From assembly GCA_029262735.1 (NCBI GenBank), contig JAJCYY010000019.1, positions 62,001-126,000 on the forward strand: DNA of 64,000 nucleotides, given 5' to 3'. The notes under the pieces were generated by a model. That model had not been told where the DNA came from, did not search any database, and worked only from the letters and a program-made list of their open reading frames with translations. Of the stretch, positions 52,840-61,779 are shown piece by piece; the stretch's first letter is position 1; the number at the start of each line of letters is the position of its first letter. This stretch comes from Chloroflexota bacterium (lineage in GTDB: Bacteria > Chloroflexota > Dehalococcoidia > Lucifugimonadales > Lucifugimonadaceae). Made by a program: the position numbers and the translations under genes.

Positions 52840-53583
52840 ATGACACAGAGTCAGGGAGTGATTACTCCGAACGCTTCACGCGCTCCCAATACCACGCCAG
52901 TTGTGAAGATCCTGCTGGCGATAGCCGGAGGGTTTGCCGGGCTGGTGGCAATTGGGCTGCTTTTTGGCGGCGTTTTGCTCGTGGTTGTGCACACGACACA
53001 GCGTAATGACGACGGATTTCTGACCAGCCCGGACTACGATCTGAGCACTGACCAGTATGCACTGGTGTCAGGCGAAATCGACCTCGCCTCGCATCCAGGG
53101 GACTGGTGGCCGGCCGATCCCGGGACGGTGAAGTTCAATGTGGATCCTGTAGATGGCAAGTCGGTCTTTGTCGGGATTGGTCCGGAATCTGATGTCGACG
53201 CCTACCTGTCCAGTGTTGCGTTCGATGAGATCACGTCGCTGGGTGCACGCCGGGGCGATGTGAAGTACCGGACGAGAAGCGGCGGCGCACCGGCTTCGTT
53301 GCCGGGCGAGCAGAACTTCTGGGTCGAGGCGAGCCAGGGAACGGGCGAACAGGTGCTGGAGTGGGAGCTGGAGAACGGCAAATGGAAGCTGGTGCTGATG
53401 AATGCGGACGGTTCACGCGGGATCAGGACCGACGTTGAGGCGGGGGCGAAGATCGGGATTCTACTGCCGATCGGCATCGGGTTGATCGTTGCCGGAGTCG
53501 TGGGATTGATCGTGACTGCCGTGCTACTGACGGTGGCTGTGCGACTCGGAAGGTCCAAAAACGGGACTGCGCCTGCCGTCTGA
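52840..53583 (+). CDS. Two-helix membrane protein of unknown function
   Basis: A 247-residue protein with a membrane helix near residues 22-48, an extracytoplasmic domain of about 155 residues, and a second helix near 205-235 followed by a short basic tail. The outer domain contains DWWPADPGTVKFNVDP, GKSVFVGIGPESDVDAYL and VLEWELENGKWKLVLMNADGS. This matches a recurring unnamed family of Actinobacteria/Chloroflexota membrane proteins, but I cannot name it. ATG 52840 has GGGAG eight bases upstream. Confidence 0.75.
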   Translation: MTQSQGVITPNASRAPNTTPVVKILLAIAGGFAGLVAIGLLFGGVLLVVVHTTQRNDDGFLTSPDYDLSTDQYALVSGEIDLASHPGDWWPADPGTVKFNVDPVDGKSVFVGIGPESDVDAYLSSVAFDEITSLGARRGDVKYRTRSGGAPASLPGEQNFWVEASQGTGEQVLEWELENGKWKLVLMNADGSRGIRTDVEAGAKIGILLPIGIGLIVAGVVGLIVTAVLLTVAVRLGRSKNGTAPAV

Positions 53584-53719
53584 TCTTACAGTCGGCGGGT
53601 CGGTAGAGCCGGTCGATTATGACGCGGCGCGGATTCGTTTGTAGAAGGGCCGCGGTGTAGGTCGACGCGGCTGATTCGGATTGCAGAGCACTTTTGTGAA
53701 ACGCCGGATTGGAGCGGTC

Positions 53720-54607
53720 ATGCAAGCCAGAGAAAACTCGATCATTCTGCGCGACGGGCGTCGGCTGAACTACGCCGAGTACGGTGATCCGGACGGTCAG
53801 CCCGTATTTCTCATTCATGGCATCCCCGGATCGCGGCTGACCTGGGCTGCAATGCAGAACTCGCCGTTTCGTCCGGGGCTGCGACTGATAGCTCCGGACC
53901 GTCCGGGCTACGGCAGCTCGGACTTATTTCGTCGGGGCCAGGGGATAACAGACTATCCGGAGGACATAGCGCAACTGGCCGATGAGCTTGGGATCGACAG
54001 TTTCGCCATCTTCGGCCCGTCCGGCGGCGGACCGTACGTGCTGGCGTGCGCATGGAAGATTCCTGATCGGTTAACGTCGGTGGGCGTGTTCGCCAGTGTT
54101 TCACCTTACGTGCCCGAGGCTACGGTTGGCCTGTCGCCAACGGTGAGGCGGCTGTACCGTTTTGCAGCCAGGTTCCCGCGGTTGATCAGGGTGCAGATGG
54201 CGCTGATGTCCCTCCTGGTGAAGTGGTTTCCGGCGCTTTACGTCCGCATGATCAGATCAGAGTTCAGCGAGGTAGACTTGGAGGTGTACTCACGCCTTGG
54301 ACTGGCGCAGCGGATGCAGCCGGACCGGGCCGAGACGTATCGTCGTTGGGGACGAGGTGTTGCCTACGACGTGACGATTCCCGGCAACTGGCCGATTCCC
54401 CTGGGGGAGATTCGCACGAAGGTTCACATCTGGCAGGGCGAGCAGGATGTGGCGGTTGCGCCCGCCGCAGGACGATTTTTCGCGGACCGGATCAAGGACG
54501 CAGAGCTGACCATGATTCCGGACGCCGGACACATGTGGATCTTCGAGCACCTGGGCGAGATGCTGGATGTGCTTGTACCTGTGTCGGGAGAGACGGCCGG
54601 CATGTAA
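53720..54607 (+). CDS. Alpha/beta hydrolase
   Basis: A 295-residue alpha/beta hydrolase: RRLNYAEYGDPDGQPVFLIHG, GIPGSRLTW, APDRPGYGSSD, nucleophile elbow FGPSGGGPYVLA (Ser about residue 95), and catalytic His in DAGHMWIFEHLG. The GxSGGGP elbow differs from the GHSLGG of the two hydrolases at 49604-51306, so it belongs to another subgroup. The ATG at 53720 has GGAG five bases upstream; the open frame extends 13 codons further. The substrate is unknown. Confidence 0.88.
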   Translation: MQARENSIILRDGRRLNYAEYGDPDGQPVFLIHGIPGSRLTWAAMQNSPFRPGLRLIAPDRPGYGSSDLFRRGQGITDYPEDIAQLADELGIDSFAIFGPSGGGPYVLACAWKIPDRLTSVGVFASVSPYVPEATVGLSPTVRRLYRFAARFPRLIRVQMALMSLLVKWFPALYVRMIRSEFSEVDLEVYSRLGLAQRMQPDRAETYRRWGRGVAYDVTIPGNWPIPLGEIRTKVHIWQGEQDVAVAPAAGRFFADRIKDAELTMIPDAGHMWIFEHLGEMLDVLVPVSGETAGM

Positions 54608-54633
54608 GGCGACGCAGAAACCCAGAAGGGCAA

Positions 54634-55095
54634 CTAGTCACGCCGATGCGCCGATAGCCACGAACGCGCACGATCACAAAACTGTCCGACCGCTTCCGGG
54701 TCCAGTGTCTCGTCAGCATCGAACATCGCCGTCTGGATGAACGGGCCGCTCTTTCCGATGATATCCCGCTGCGCCTTCGTCACCGGTTGTAGTACGTAGT
54801 GGATGTGTCCGGGCTCTCCGCCGCTGAACGACCAGAGGCTTGAGAAGACCTGGTCTGCGTCTGTGAGTGACTTGGTGGCGGTGACCATCATCCGTGTCAG
54901 CGGCCCGAGCTCGCCAGCCTCCGCGTCGGTCAAGTCCCAGAGACCGATGCAGTGGCGTAGAGGCTTCAGTACCAGCGTTCCAATTCCAAGCGGCCCGACA
55001 CAGTGCTCGACCGCCCATAAATCGGTCCGGAGAATCTCACCGCTCGGCAGGTTCACCCGACCGGCGGTCAGATCACAGGCGAGACAACCGATCAT
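54634..55095 (-). CDS. HIT-like protein with altered histidine triad
   Basis: A 153-residue HIT-fold protein (Ap4A hydrolase/GalT-like superfamily). It opens CLACDLTAGRVNLPSGE, has LVLKPLRHCIGLWDLTDAE and ends with HIHYVLQP, where the usual third His of the His-x-His-x-His triad is Val. The catalytic middle His is retained. It may be a nucleotidyl-binding or hydrolase variant. ATG 55095 has CGGAAG five bases upstream. It lies after, and probably in one transcript with, the Gfo/Idh/MocA-type gene. Confidence 0.75.
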   Translation of the reverse strand: MIGCLACDLTAGRVNLPSGEILRTDLWAVEHCVGPLGIGTLVLKPLRHCIGLWDLTDAEAGELGPLTRMMVTATKSLTDADQVFSSLWSFSGGEPGHIHYVLQPVTKAQRDIIGKSGPFIQTAMFDADETLDPEAVGQFCDRARSWLSAHRRD

Positions 55096-55154
55096 GGCAA
55101 CTTCCGTCGTACGCTCTCAATTGTTCAAATGTCAGGCGAACCGGGCGAAGATAA

Positions 55155-56189
55155 TCAATCCCAGCCCAGCGCGACCTCGCGGCCTGTGCGTGATGATTCC
55201 TCGGTGGCTTCCAGCACCTCCAGAACGCGCAAACCGTGCTCCTGTGGGATTGGAGTGTCATCGTCGCCGCGTTCGATTGCCGCCATGAAATCGGCCACCT
55301 CCTCCTCAAACGGGCTCGTGTCGTCCACCGGCTCCTCAACCCACGTGCCATCGTGCGTGTCGGCGACCCAGATCGCCGTCTTCTGCGATGGGTCCCGTCC
55401 GTAGGCGATGCGGAGGCGGGCCATGCCTTCGGTGAAGGCGATGTCGGTGCCGTACTCCGTTGATCCCTTCTCCCATGCGATGCGGCTGATCGTGGCTACC
55501 GCGCCGGACTTCCAGCGGATGAAGCACATCGCCGTGTCGTCGGCCTTGATGTCAGGGTGCTTGTCCGGGGTGTGAGTGATCTGGCCGACGCGTGCACTGA
55601 CGGTATCGACATCGGTGCCTATCAGATGGATCAGGCGGTCGATCTCGTGGGTGCCGTCCATCTGGCCCATGCCGCCGCCGAGTTCACGATCGAGCATCCA
55701 CTTCGGGCGGATGTACGGATCGTAGGGTTTGTGCCAGTAGTCGTAGGCCATGATGAGATCGCCAAAGCGCTTCGACTCCACGATCTGCTTCATCGCCTTC
55801 ACGGGCCGCTGGTAGCGTTGGGTGTGAGCGGTCATCACCTTGACCCCGTTCTCGCGCGCGGCGGCCAGCATCTCTCGTCCTTCGGACGGCCACACGGCCA
55901 TCGGCTTCTCGACATAGACGTGCTTGCCGGCGTTTGCGGCGTCGATAGCAGCCTGCTTGTGGAGCCAGTGCGGCAGCGTGACCACGCACACCTGAACATC
56001 ATCCCGCTGGAGCGCCTCTTTGTAGTCTGAGACGAAGTCGAGGTCCGGGTAGGTGTCTTTCCACTTTGCCGCAGCTTCAGGGTTGGCCTCGGCGACGACC
56101 TTGACCTGTGCGCCCGGAGCCTTGCCGACCCATTCGATGTAGTTGCCGCCGATGCGACCTGTGCCGAGTACTGCGACGCCGAGTGCCAT
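55155..56189 (-). CDS. Gfo/Idh/MocA-family oxidoreductase
   Basis: A 344-residue NAD(P)-dependent sugar/inositol-type dehydrogenase. The Rossmann motif is AVLGTGRIGGNYIEW, the cofactor loop/catalytic Lys is in VYVEKPMAV (about residue 95), and a DGTHEIDRLIHLIG segment (about 185) carries the conserved His. It probably oxidises a sugar or polyol in a catabolic pathway with the HAD phosphatases and enolase-type dehydratase nearby. ATG 56189 follows AAAGGA at six bases. Confidence 0.9.
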   Translation of the reverse strand: MALGVAVLGTGRIGGNYIEWVGKAPGAQVKVVAEANPEAAAKWKDTYPDLDFVSDYKEALQRDDVQVCVVTLPHWLHKQAAIDAANAGKHVYVEKPMAVWPSEGREMLAAARENGVKVMTAHTQRYQRPVKAMKQIVESKRFGDLIMAYDYWHKPYDPYIRPKWMLDRELGGGMGQMDGTHEIDRLIHLIGTDVDTVSARVGQITHTPDKHPDIKADDTAMCFIRWKSGAVATISRIAWEKGSTEYGTDIAFTEGMARLRIAYGRDPSQKTAIWVADTHDGTWVEEPVDDTSPFEEEVADFMAAIERGDDDTPIPQEHGLRVLEVLEATEESSRTGREVALGWD

Positions 56190-56427
56190 GTTCGTTCCTT
56201 TTACCGGTTACCCGACTGTTGATTGTTAAGAGTCAGAGGGCCGGGCGCGCTCGCCCCGGAGCTTAATGTGATGGATGTTTCTGCGGTTGGGTGGACGACG
56301 GAATTGTATGCCTGAACCGCATCGAGTTGTGGCGCCGGAAGCGGCGATACCTGGGACCGAGTCATGGACGCGCAGAGTGGTTCACAGGATTCAGGATGCC
56401 GAACGGTGGGGTACCGACGGACGAGCT

Positions 56428-57120
56428 TTACAGACCGAGCACCTTCTGCAGATCGGCGAACCGTGAAAGCGTGTGGGTTGGCGGACGCAATTCGGCGGGC
56501 CACTTGCGGCCGTGGCTGAGCCAGGCTGTTTCCATTCCGGCTTTGCGTGCGCCTTCGATATCGCCCGCAGGAGTGTCGCCGACGAACACGGTCTCTTCGG
56601 GTGTGCGTTTGAGCCGTCGCAGAGCCTCCTGGAATATCTCTGGATCTGGCTTTGCCTTGCCGAACTCGCCGGAAACCAGGATGCAGCCGGCGATCTTCTC
56701 TAGTCCCAGCGCGACCAGCTTGTCGCGCTGAAACGGCGGTCCGTTTGTGACGACTCCCCATTCCAGGCCGACGCGCATCATTCGTGCGATTGTCCGGCTC
56801 ATCACCTTTTCCGGCCTAAACGCGCCGGGATAGTGGACTGCGTGCCATTTCACCAGTTCGGCTGCGCTCTCACGCACGAAAGGCCAGGTTTCGACCAGCT
56901 TCTTGAACAGCTGCGGAGCGTATACGTGGCCTCCGGCGTCCCATTCGATGATCTGCTTTACAGCGTCTGCTCGTTCCAGTTTTGCCATGAGGCCGGGCTG
57001 CGAAAAGTAGAACTCGTCCGCCCAGCGCCTTACCGCGTCCGGCCTGTCACCAAGAGTGCCGTCAAGGTCGAACAGCACGGCGGCGTACGGGTGGCGCTTG
57101 GTTCTTGGTGAGTCGGGCAT
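56428..57120 (-). CDS. HAD-family hydrolase (copy 1)
   Basis: A 230-residue HAD phosphatase with motif I FDLDGTLGD (nucleophile Asp), motif II VVTNG, motif III Lys in FGKAKPDPEIF and motif IV VGDTPAGDIEGA. The cap is of the alpha-helical C1 type, as in YjjG/2-haloacid dehalogenase-like phosphatases. It is 238 bases upstream of the Gfo/Idh/MocA gene in the same direction, with a GC hairpin (56241-56259) between them. It is paralogous to the HAD at 57250-57978. The substrate is a small phosphate ester of unknown identity. Confidence 0.9.
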   Translation of the reverse strand: MPDSPRTKRHPYAAVLFDLDGTLGDRPDAVRRWADEFYFSQPGLMAKLERADAVKQIIEWDAGGHVYAPQLFKKLVETWPFVRESAAELVKWHAVHYPGAFRPEKVMSRTIARMMRVGLEWGVVTNGPPFQRDKLVALGLEKIAGCILVSGEFGKAKPDPEIFQEALRRLKRTPEETVFVGDTPAGDIEGARKAGMETAWLSHGRKWPAELRPPTHTLSRFADLQKVLGL

Positions 57121-57244
57121 GGTGGGTTGCTCAGATCGATTGCCGACTGGATTGCCTCTCCTTTACGTGGGAGACAGGCGGCCGACGGGATGGCTGGCGC
57201 ATCGGCCAATATTGCGAATACCTGAGTATGCCGGGTTTCACTCT

Positions 57245-57273
57245 CTCCCTCAATCCCTCTCCGATCGAGGGAG
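57245..57273. repeat. CTCCCTC/GAGGGAG dyad overlapping a stop codon
   Basis: Inverted 7-bp arms CTCCCTC (57245-57251) and GAGGGAG (57267-57273) with an inner CCCTC/GAGGG alternative form a hairpin. It overlaps the stop codon of the HAD copy 2 gene and encodes its last residues LPLPRSERD. The sequence resembles short repeats seen at gene ends in several bacterial genomes; only one copy was noticed here. Confidence 0.4.
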
Positions 57274-57978
57274 TGGGAGGTTGGTCCGAACCTGGACTCC
57301 AAGCACGTCGTGGAGTTCGGCTACTCCTTCGATGGTCAGGTGAGGCTGTTGCATAGCGGCGGGAAATTCGCGTCCCATCCGAACCCACGCGGTGTGCATG
57401 CCGACGCCCTGCGCTCCGATGATGTCAGTGTGCGGGTTGTCGCCCACGAACAGCACGCCGGCGCCTTCGGTCTCATCCATCTCAAGCAACCGCAGCGCCT
57501 GCAGATACGGCCCGGGGTCCGGCTTGCTTGCGCCGTGAAGCTCGGTTGCGATCACAAACGGGATGAGGCGCTCGAATCCCGTCGATTTCACCTTTTCGAG
57601 CTGGTACTGGCCGCCGTTGGTGACGACGCCCCAGGGCATCCCCTTCGAGTTGAGAGCTTCGGCAAGTTCAAGCGCACCGGGCAGTGGCTTCATGCTGGCG
57701 ACCAGGCTCTCGAAGTAGCTGTGAAAGTGGGAATCGGGGTCGCCTGTGACATTCGGCCAGCGATTCAGGATTGCGTTGAAGGCGTGCCGTAAGTCGGTGG
57801 CGTTGTCAGGTGAGAGCGACCAGAAGAACTCTTTCGCCTCTGGCCACGAGATATCTTCGTTGATGCTCTCATGTCGGTCATAGAACGCACGATAGAAGTT
57901 GTTGTAAGCCGTCCGACGGTCGATGAGCGTGTCGTCAAGGTCGAAGAGAACGGCTTTTATCCCTGGCAGCGGCGGCAT
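57250..57978 (-). CDS. HAD-family hydrolase (copy 2)
   Basis: A 242-residue HAD phosphatase with motif I FDLDDTLIDRR, motif II VVTNGG, motif III Lys in HGASKPDPGPYL and motif IV VGDNPHTDIIGA. It shares order and length with copy 1. The frame stays open a further 108 codons upstream, but that stretch is Arg/Pro/Ser-rich noise and overlaps the VOC gene region, so ATG 57978 with AGGA ten bases upstream is the start. The last residues come from a repeat-like dyad. Confidence 0.9.
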   Translation of the reverse strand: MPPLPGIKAVLFDLDDTLIDRRTAYNNFYRAFYDRHESINEDISWPEAKEFFWSLSPDNATDLRHAFNAILNRWPNVTGDPDSHFHSYFESLVASMKPLPGALELAEALNSKGMPWGVVTNGGQYQLEKVKSTGFERLIPFVIATELHGASKPDPGPYLQALRLLEMDETEGAGVLFVGDNPHTDIIGAQGVGMHTAWVRMGREFPAAMQQPHLTIEGVAELHDVLGVQVRTNLPLPRSERD

Positions 57979-58139
57979 GCGTTTGTTTTCCTGGAGTCGA
58001 ACTCTGGCGTGACAGGCAAGCGAAGTGATTGAGGATAACGCAGTGCCTGCCACTGGCGAGCCGATCTCTGGCCTGCGATATCTATCTGTCGATAGAATGC
58101 GCCCCGACGATCTGCAACAGGTGAAGCCGGAGGAGCAAC

Positions 58140-58514
58140 TTGGCGAACGCAGCGAAGGTTCAGATAAGCGGTCTGGGTGGCGTGTTCTTTCGGTCGAAGG
58201 ACCCTGAAGCGCTGACCGCCTGGTACAGGGACATGTTCGGTATTTCCATGGTTTCGGACGGTCCTCCGTGGGAACAGGAGGCTGGAATGACGGTGTTCTC
58301 ACCGTTTCCTGCCGACACAGACTATTTTGGCCGCATGGACCAGGCGTTCATGCTGAACTTCAGGGTCGATGACCTCGATGCGGCACTGGCGGCGCTGGGC
58401 GATGCGGGTGTGCGAATCGACGAGGCGCGGCAGGACGAGCCTTACGGGCGCTTCGCATGGGTGTTCGACCCGGAGGACAACAAGATCGAACTATGGGAGC
58501 CGCCGAAGGGGTAG
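58140..58514 (+). CDS. VOC-family (glyoxalase/dioxygenase-fold) protein
   Basis: A 124-residue single VOC domain: VFFRSKDPEALTAWYRDMFGI in the first beta-alpha-beta unit and FAWVFDPEDNKIELWEPP at the end, with Glu (IELWE) as a likely metal ligand. VOC proteins bind divalent metal and act as lyases, dioxygenases, isomerases or resistance proteins; this one has no further clue. The start is TTG 58140, with a strong GGAGGAG four bases upstream. It is divergent from the HAD copy 2 gene. Confidence 0.88.
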   Translation: MANAAKVQISGLGGVFFRSKDPEALTAWYRDMFGISMVSDGPPWEQEAGMTVFSPFPADTDYFGRMDQAFMLNFRVDDLDAALAALGDAGVRIDEARQDEPYGRFAWVFDPEDNKIELWEPPKG

Positions 58515-58530
58515 TGGCAGGCTGTTTTCG

Positions 58531-58559
58531 ACCCTGATCCTGTGAACAGAATCAAGGGT
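58531..58559. terminator. Hairpin between convergent VOC and small membrane protein genes
   Basis: ACCCTGAT (58531-58538) pairs with ATC and AGGGT (58551-58559) around one bulged A, an 8-bp stem with a 12-base loop. It lies between two convergent genes and may end both transcripts. No T run is present. Confidence 0.4.
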
Positions 58560-58568
58560 AGATGCTAG

Positions 58569-58946
58569 TCAATAGCCTCTACAGGCTATTAGAAGATCAT
58601 TCGTTGCCCACGACCGCGCGATATCATCTCCAGCTTCCGCTGCTTGGACCAAATCCTCGCTTGCTGCCATGATTGCGTGATTAGCCATCAAGGTGCTGTC
58701 TACAAGAGCACGAGATCGAACGATCCAATCTTCATCTGAGAGTTGATCCTCGCGTGAATCGACGACAAGGGCCCTACCGATTTCGCACCTAATGACACTC
58801 TCCGATAAATAGTCTTCCTCATCTCCCAGATCACTAAATCCGATATAACCCTTAACTATGACAATAATCAGAAGAATGACTGCTGAGAAAATGAGGATGC
58901 GTCTGCGGGTCCACCGAAATCCGAAAGGACGACTGCTCGAACCCAC
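58569..58946 (-). CDS. Small single-pass membrane protein, lower GC
   Basis: A 125-residue protein with a basic N-terminus, one membrane helix (about 16-33, IFSAVILLIIVIVKGYI) and a polar acidic outer domain of about 85 residues containing two cysteines. No family is recognised. The start is GTG 58946 with GGGGATGAG nearby. Codon use is more AT-rich than in neighbours, similar to the orphan at 48202-48957, suggesting a more recent arrival. Confidence 0.6.
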   Translation of the reverse strand: MGSSSRPFGFRWTRRRILIFSAVILLIIVIVKGYIGFSDLGDEEDYLSESVIRCEIGRALVVDSREDQLSDEDWIVRSRALVDSTLMANHAIMAASEDLVQAAEAGDDIARSWATNDLLIACRGY

Positions 58947-59028
58947 TTTCTCATCCCCATAAAGCGACTTGTCAGAGAGCCAGTTGGAGCGCTGTATCTA
59001 ATAGTACGTGTCTAAACCTTAATCAGGC

Positions 59029-60159
59029 CTACACGTCCGCAGGTGAGTTATCTTCGGCGTTCCAGGAGCCGCCTTTGTAGCGGTCTGCTGAGGGGTCGAA
59101 GAGTCGGCTGTTCAGCACAGCTTCATCGATGTCGGTGCCCAGCCCTGGAGTGGTCGGCAACTCGAAGAAGCCGTCAGTGATCTTGAGCGGTGTTGTCTGC
59201 ACATCGTCGTGGTACGGCATGTCGCGTGCCGTCTCGAGGATCTGGAAGTTTGGCACCGTGGCGCAGACATGGACGCTTGCGGCAGCCGCGATCGGCCCGT
59301 TCGGATTGTGCGGAGCGAACTTAACGTATTCGATCTCGGCCATCGACGCGATGCGCCTGATCTCCGAAATGCCGCCTGTGTGGGCGATGTCCGGCTGGAT
59401 CACGTCAACGAGCCGACGGTGCAGCAGGTCCCGGAAGCCCCAGCGGAAGAAGAGCCGCTCGCCCGTTGCGACGTCCGTCCGGTGACCTGCAGCGCGCACC
59501 TGCTCAAAGGCATCGATGTTCTCAGGCGGAACCGGCTCCTCGAAGAAGAGCACGTTCAGATCCTCGATAGCATCCATCTGCTTGATGGCAAGAGACGGGC
59601 GTGAGCGACCGTGGTTGTCGATCATGATGTCGATATCCGGGCCGAGGCCGTCCCGAAGTTTTTTGATCTTTTCGCGCAGCGCGCCGGGAACGTCCTTCTC
59701 ATAGAAGCTGCTCGTGCCCTCAACCCAGCCGCCTGTCTTGAAGGCCGAGAAGCCCTGGTCAACGGCGTCTTCTCCACCTCGCAGGTCTGCGGCGTGTGTG
59801 TAGGCGCGGACCCGGTCTCGCACTGCGCCGCCGAGGAGCTTGTAGACGGGCTGGCCGTAGACCTTGCCTGTGATGTCCCACATGGCGATGTCTAGCGCGG
59901 CCATAGCGGAGCCCATGACGACTCCGCCTCGCCAGAAGCCGTGGCGGTACATGATCTGCCAGTTGCGCTCGACCTGAGTCGGGTCTGCGCCTTCGAGCCT
60001 GTTGGCAAGGGTCTTGATGCCTTCGACGACCGCAGGCTCATGTCTTTCGAGAGTGCCTTCGCCCCAGCCATGAACGCCTTCGTCTGTTTCGACTTTGCAC
60101 AGAACCCAGTTTCTGCGGATGCCATGCATGATGTAGGTCTTAACGTCAGTGATCTTCAT
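59029..60159 (-). CDS. Mandelate racemase/muconate lactonizing enzyme-family dehydratase
   Basis: A 376-residue enolase-superfamily enzyme. The C-terminal barrel shows metal ligands in IMIDNHGR (Asp), FFEEPVPPEN (Glu) and ATGERL (Glu), plus PDIAHTGGI and FAPHNPNGPI with a catalytic-type His, as in galactonate/gluconate-type acid sugar dehydratases. It would dehydrate an aldonic or uronic acid in catabolism. ATG 60159 has a purine-rich site. Neighbouring Gfo/Idh/MocA and HAD enzymes fit a sugar-acid pathway, but the exact substrate is unknown. Confidence 0.9.
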   Translation of the reverse strand: MKITDVKTYIMHGIRRNWVLCKVETDEGVHGWGEGTLERHEPAVVEGIKTLANRLEGADPTQVERNWQIMYRHGFWRGGVVMGSAMAALDIAMWDITGKVYGQPVYKLLGGAVRDRVRAYTHAADLRGGEDAVDQGFSAFKTGGWVEGTSSFYEKDVPGALREKIKKLRDGLGPDIDIMIDNHGRSRPSLAIKQMDAIEDLNVLFFEEPVPPENIDAFEQVRAAGHRTDVATGERLFFRWGFRDLLHRRLVDVIQPDIAHTGGISEIRRIASMAEIEYVKFAPHNPNGPIAAAASVHVCATVPNFQILETARDMPYHDDVQTTPLKITDGFFELPTTPGLGTDIDEAVLNSRLFDPSADRYKGGSWNAEDNSPADV

Positions 60160-60378
60160 TCTTTTTTCCGTGGGGTGAGAGGTGGTTGGTGCGGATGAGT
60201 TGTTATTGCTATCTAACGTGAGGTCTTATCAGCGCGGGTTGGAAGGGACAGTCTGCGCGGATGGTTCATGTTTGCGGTTTTGGTTAAGGCTCGCTCCTAC
60301 CGAACTATGTGGAGCAATCCCCGCTATTTGCCGGCGCAGATTGTAGACCTGCCCGGCAACATTCGGGTGATACCTGTC

Positions 60379-61665
60379 TTACAGCTTCAGCACCTTCGGG
60401 TAGATCACCAGTACCAGTGCGATGACGGCCAGGCATCCCGCGCTCAGTGCGAGGTAGCCTGCCGAGACGCCGTACTGGTCCGCGATGAACCCAGCGGCCA
60501 GCGCCGCCACCGGCATCAGGCCACTGTCCAGCAACGTCGCTGCTATCACGCGGCCTCGCATATGGTCAGGCGTCGTCTCCATCAGGATGGTGGTATTCAT
60601 GGCACGGAAGGTTGTCTGTGACACGCCAACCAGCATCATCAGCGGGAAGGCCAGGTAGAGGATGTTGACCTCCACCGCTCCCGCAAATCCCATGAGCGTT
60701 AACGCGTACAAGAGCGATGCGCCGATCATCACTTTGCCCTTGTTAGGGAAGGTTCTTCGAGATGCGATGAGCAGGCCGCCGGTCAGGCCGCCAATTGCGC
60801 CGATTGAAATGATGTAGCCGATTGCGCTGGGGTCGCGGCCGAACTCGCTAACGAGTTGTGGCAGTAGCGTCTGGTGGGCGAAGCCGATCGACAGCGGCGC
60901 GAGTCCAAGCACCACCAGTGCGAGGACCATCCGGTTTGCCGCCATGTAGCGGAACCCTTCCATCAGCTGTGCCACCGGGCTGGCGGTCGAGCGCGGGCCT
61001 TCTTGCTCAGGCATCTGGATTCTCGTCGTGAACCACAGGACCAATGCGTATGCGGCGGCAGACCATAGGTACGCTGCGCCGGTGTTCGTGAGTGCGATGA
61101 CGAAGGCGATGATCGCCGGACCGATTAGACGAGTCGAGTTGATGGCGATGGAGTTGAGCATGAGCGCATTGGTGAGTTCGCCCTTCTTGACCATGCCTGG
61201 AACGATTGAGGTGCGGACCGGCTGGTTGAGCGCCATGCCTCCGCCAAGACCGACCGCCAGAACGTAGACGTGCCACAGCTGAATGGCGTCCATCAGGATC
61301 AGCGCCGCCATGATTGCGTGCATCGCGAGGCTCCAGGACTGGATGACCATCAGGAGCCTTTTACGGTCAAAGCGGTCTGCGGCGACTCCGCCAAAGATGC
61401 CGAACACGAGCATCGGTACGGCTCGTGCGCCGAGAACGCCGCCGACGGCTGCGGAGGACTGGGTCAACTCCCAGACTAGGACGCCCCGCGCCACCATGTC
61501 GGCGTGCATTGCCGTGGCTGAGGTTAGCTGTCCGAACCAGAGGTAGCGGAAGTTACGATTAGAGAGGGAACGGAACGCGGCTGGTAGGCCGAATCTTGCC
61601 CTCGAAGGTGCAGATTGCTCGGTTTTCTGATCTGAAACGGTTGTTGCCACAGCGGGAGCATACAC
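60379..61665 (-). CDS. MFS transporter
   Basis: A 428-residue 12-helix transporter of the MFS_3 group, with NRNFRYLWFGQLTSATAMHAD at the first helix and GVAADRFDRKRLLM as the loop 2-3 motif. It could take up a sugar acid for the downstream enzymes or export a metabolite. The start is GTG at 61665 or GTG at 61650; neither has a clear ribosome site. It is related to, but clearly different from, the MFS at 43970-45211. Confidence 0.88.
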   Translation of the reverse strand: MYAPAVATTVSDQKTEQSAPSRARFGLPAAFRSLSNRNFRYLWFGQLTSATAMHADMVARGVLVWELTQSSAAVGGVLGARAVPMLVFGIFGGVAADRFDRKRLLMVIQSWSLAMHAIMAALILMDAIQLWHVYVLAVGLGGGMALNQPVRTSIVPGMVKKGELTNALMLNSIAINSTRLIGPAIIAFVIALTNTGAAYLWSAAAYALVLWFTTRIQMPEQEGPRSTASPVAQLMEGFRYMAANRMVLALVVLGLAPLSIGFAHQTLLPQLVSEFGRDPSAIGYIISIGAIGGLTGGLLIASRRTFPNKGKVMIGASLLYALTLMGFAGAVEVNILYLAFPLMMLVGVSQTTFRAMNTTILMETTPDHMRGRVIAATLLDSGLMPVAALAAGFIADQYGVSAGYLALSAGCLAVIALVLVIYPKVLKL

Positions 61666-61779
61666 CCGCTCGAAGACTGGTCTGGACTGCGGGGGAACGG
61701 CATGAACTGACAGGACGATTGGAGGCTGGCCAATGCTAACGCGAGTTTGCTTCGATGATCTTGATTGGTCGCCGGGCTT

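Noticed and set aside
57979-58302. N-terminal extension of the second HAD open frame
   Set aside because: Arg/Pro/Ser-rich sequence opposite the VOC gene; the HAD fold begins at ATG 57978.
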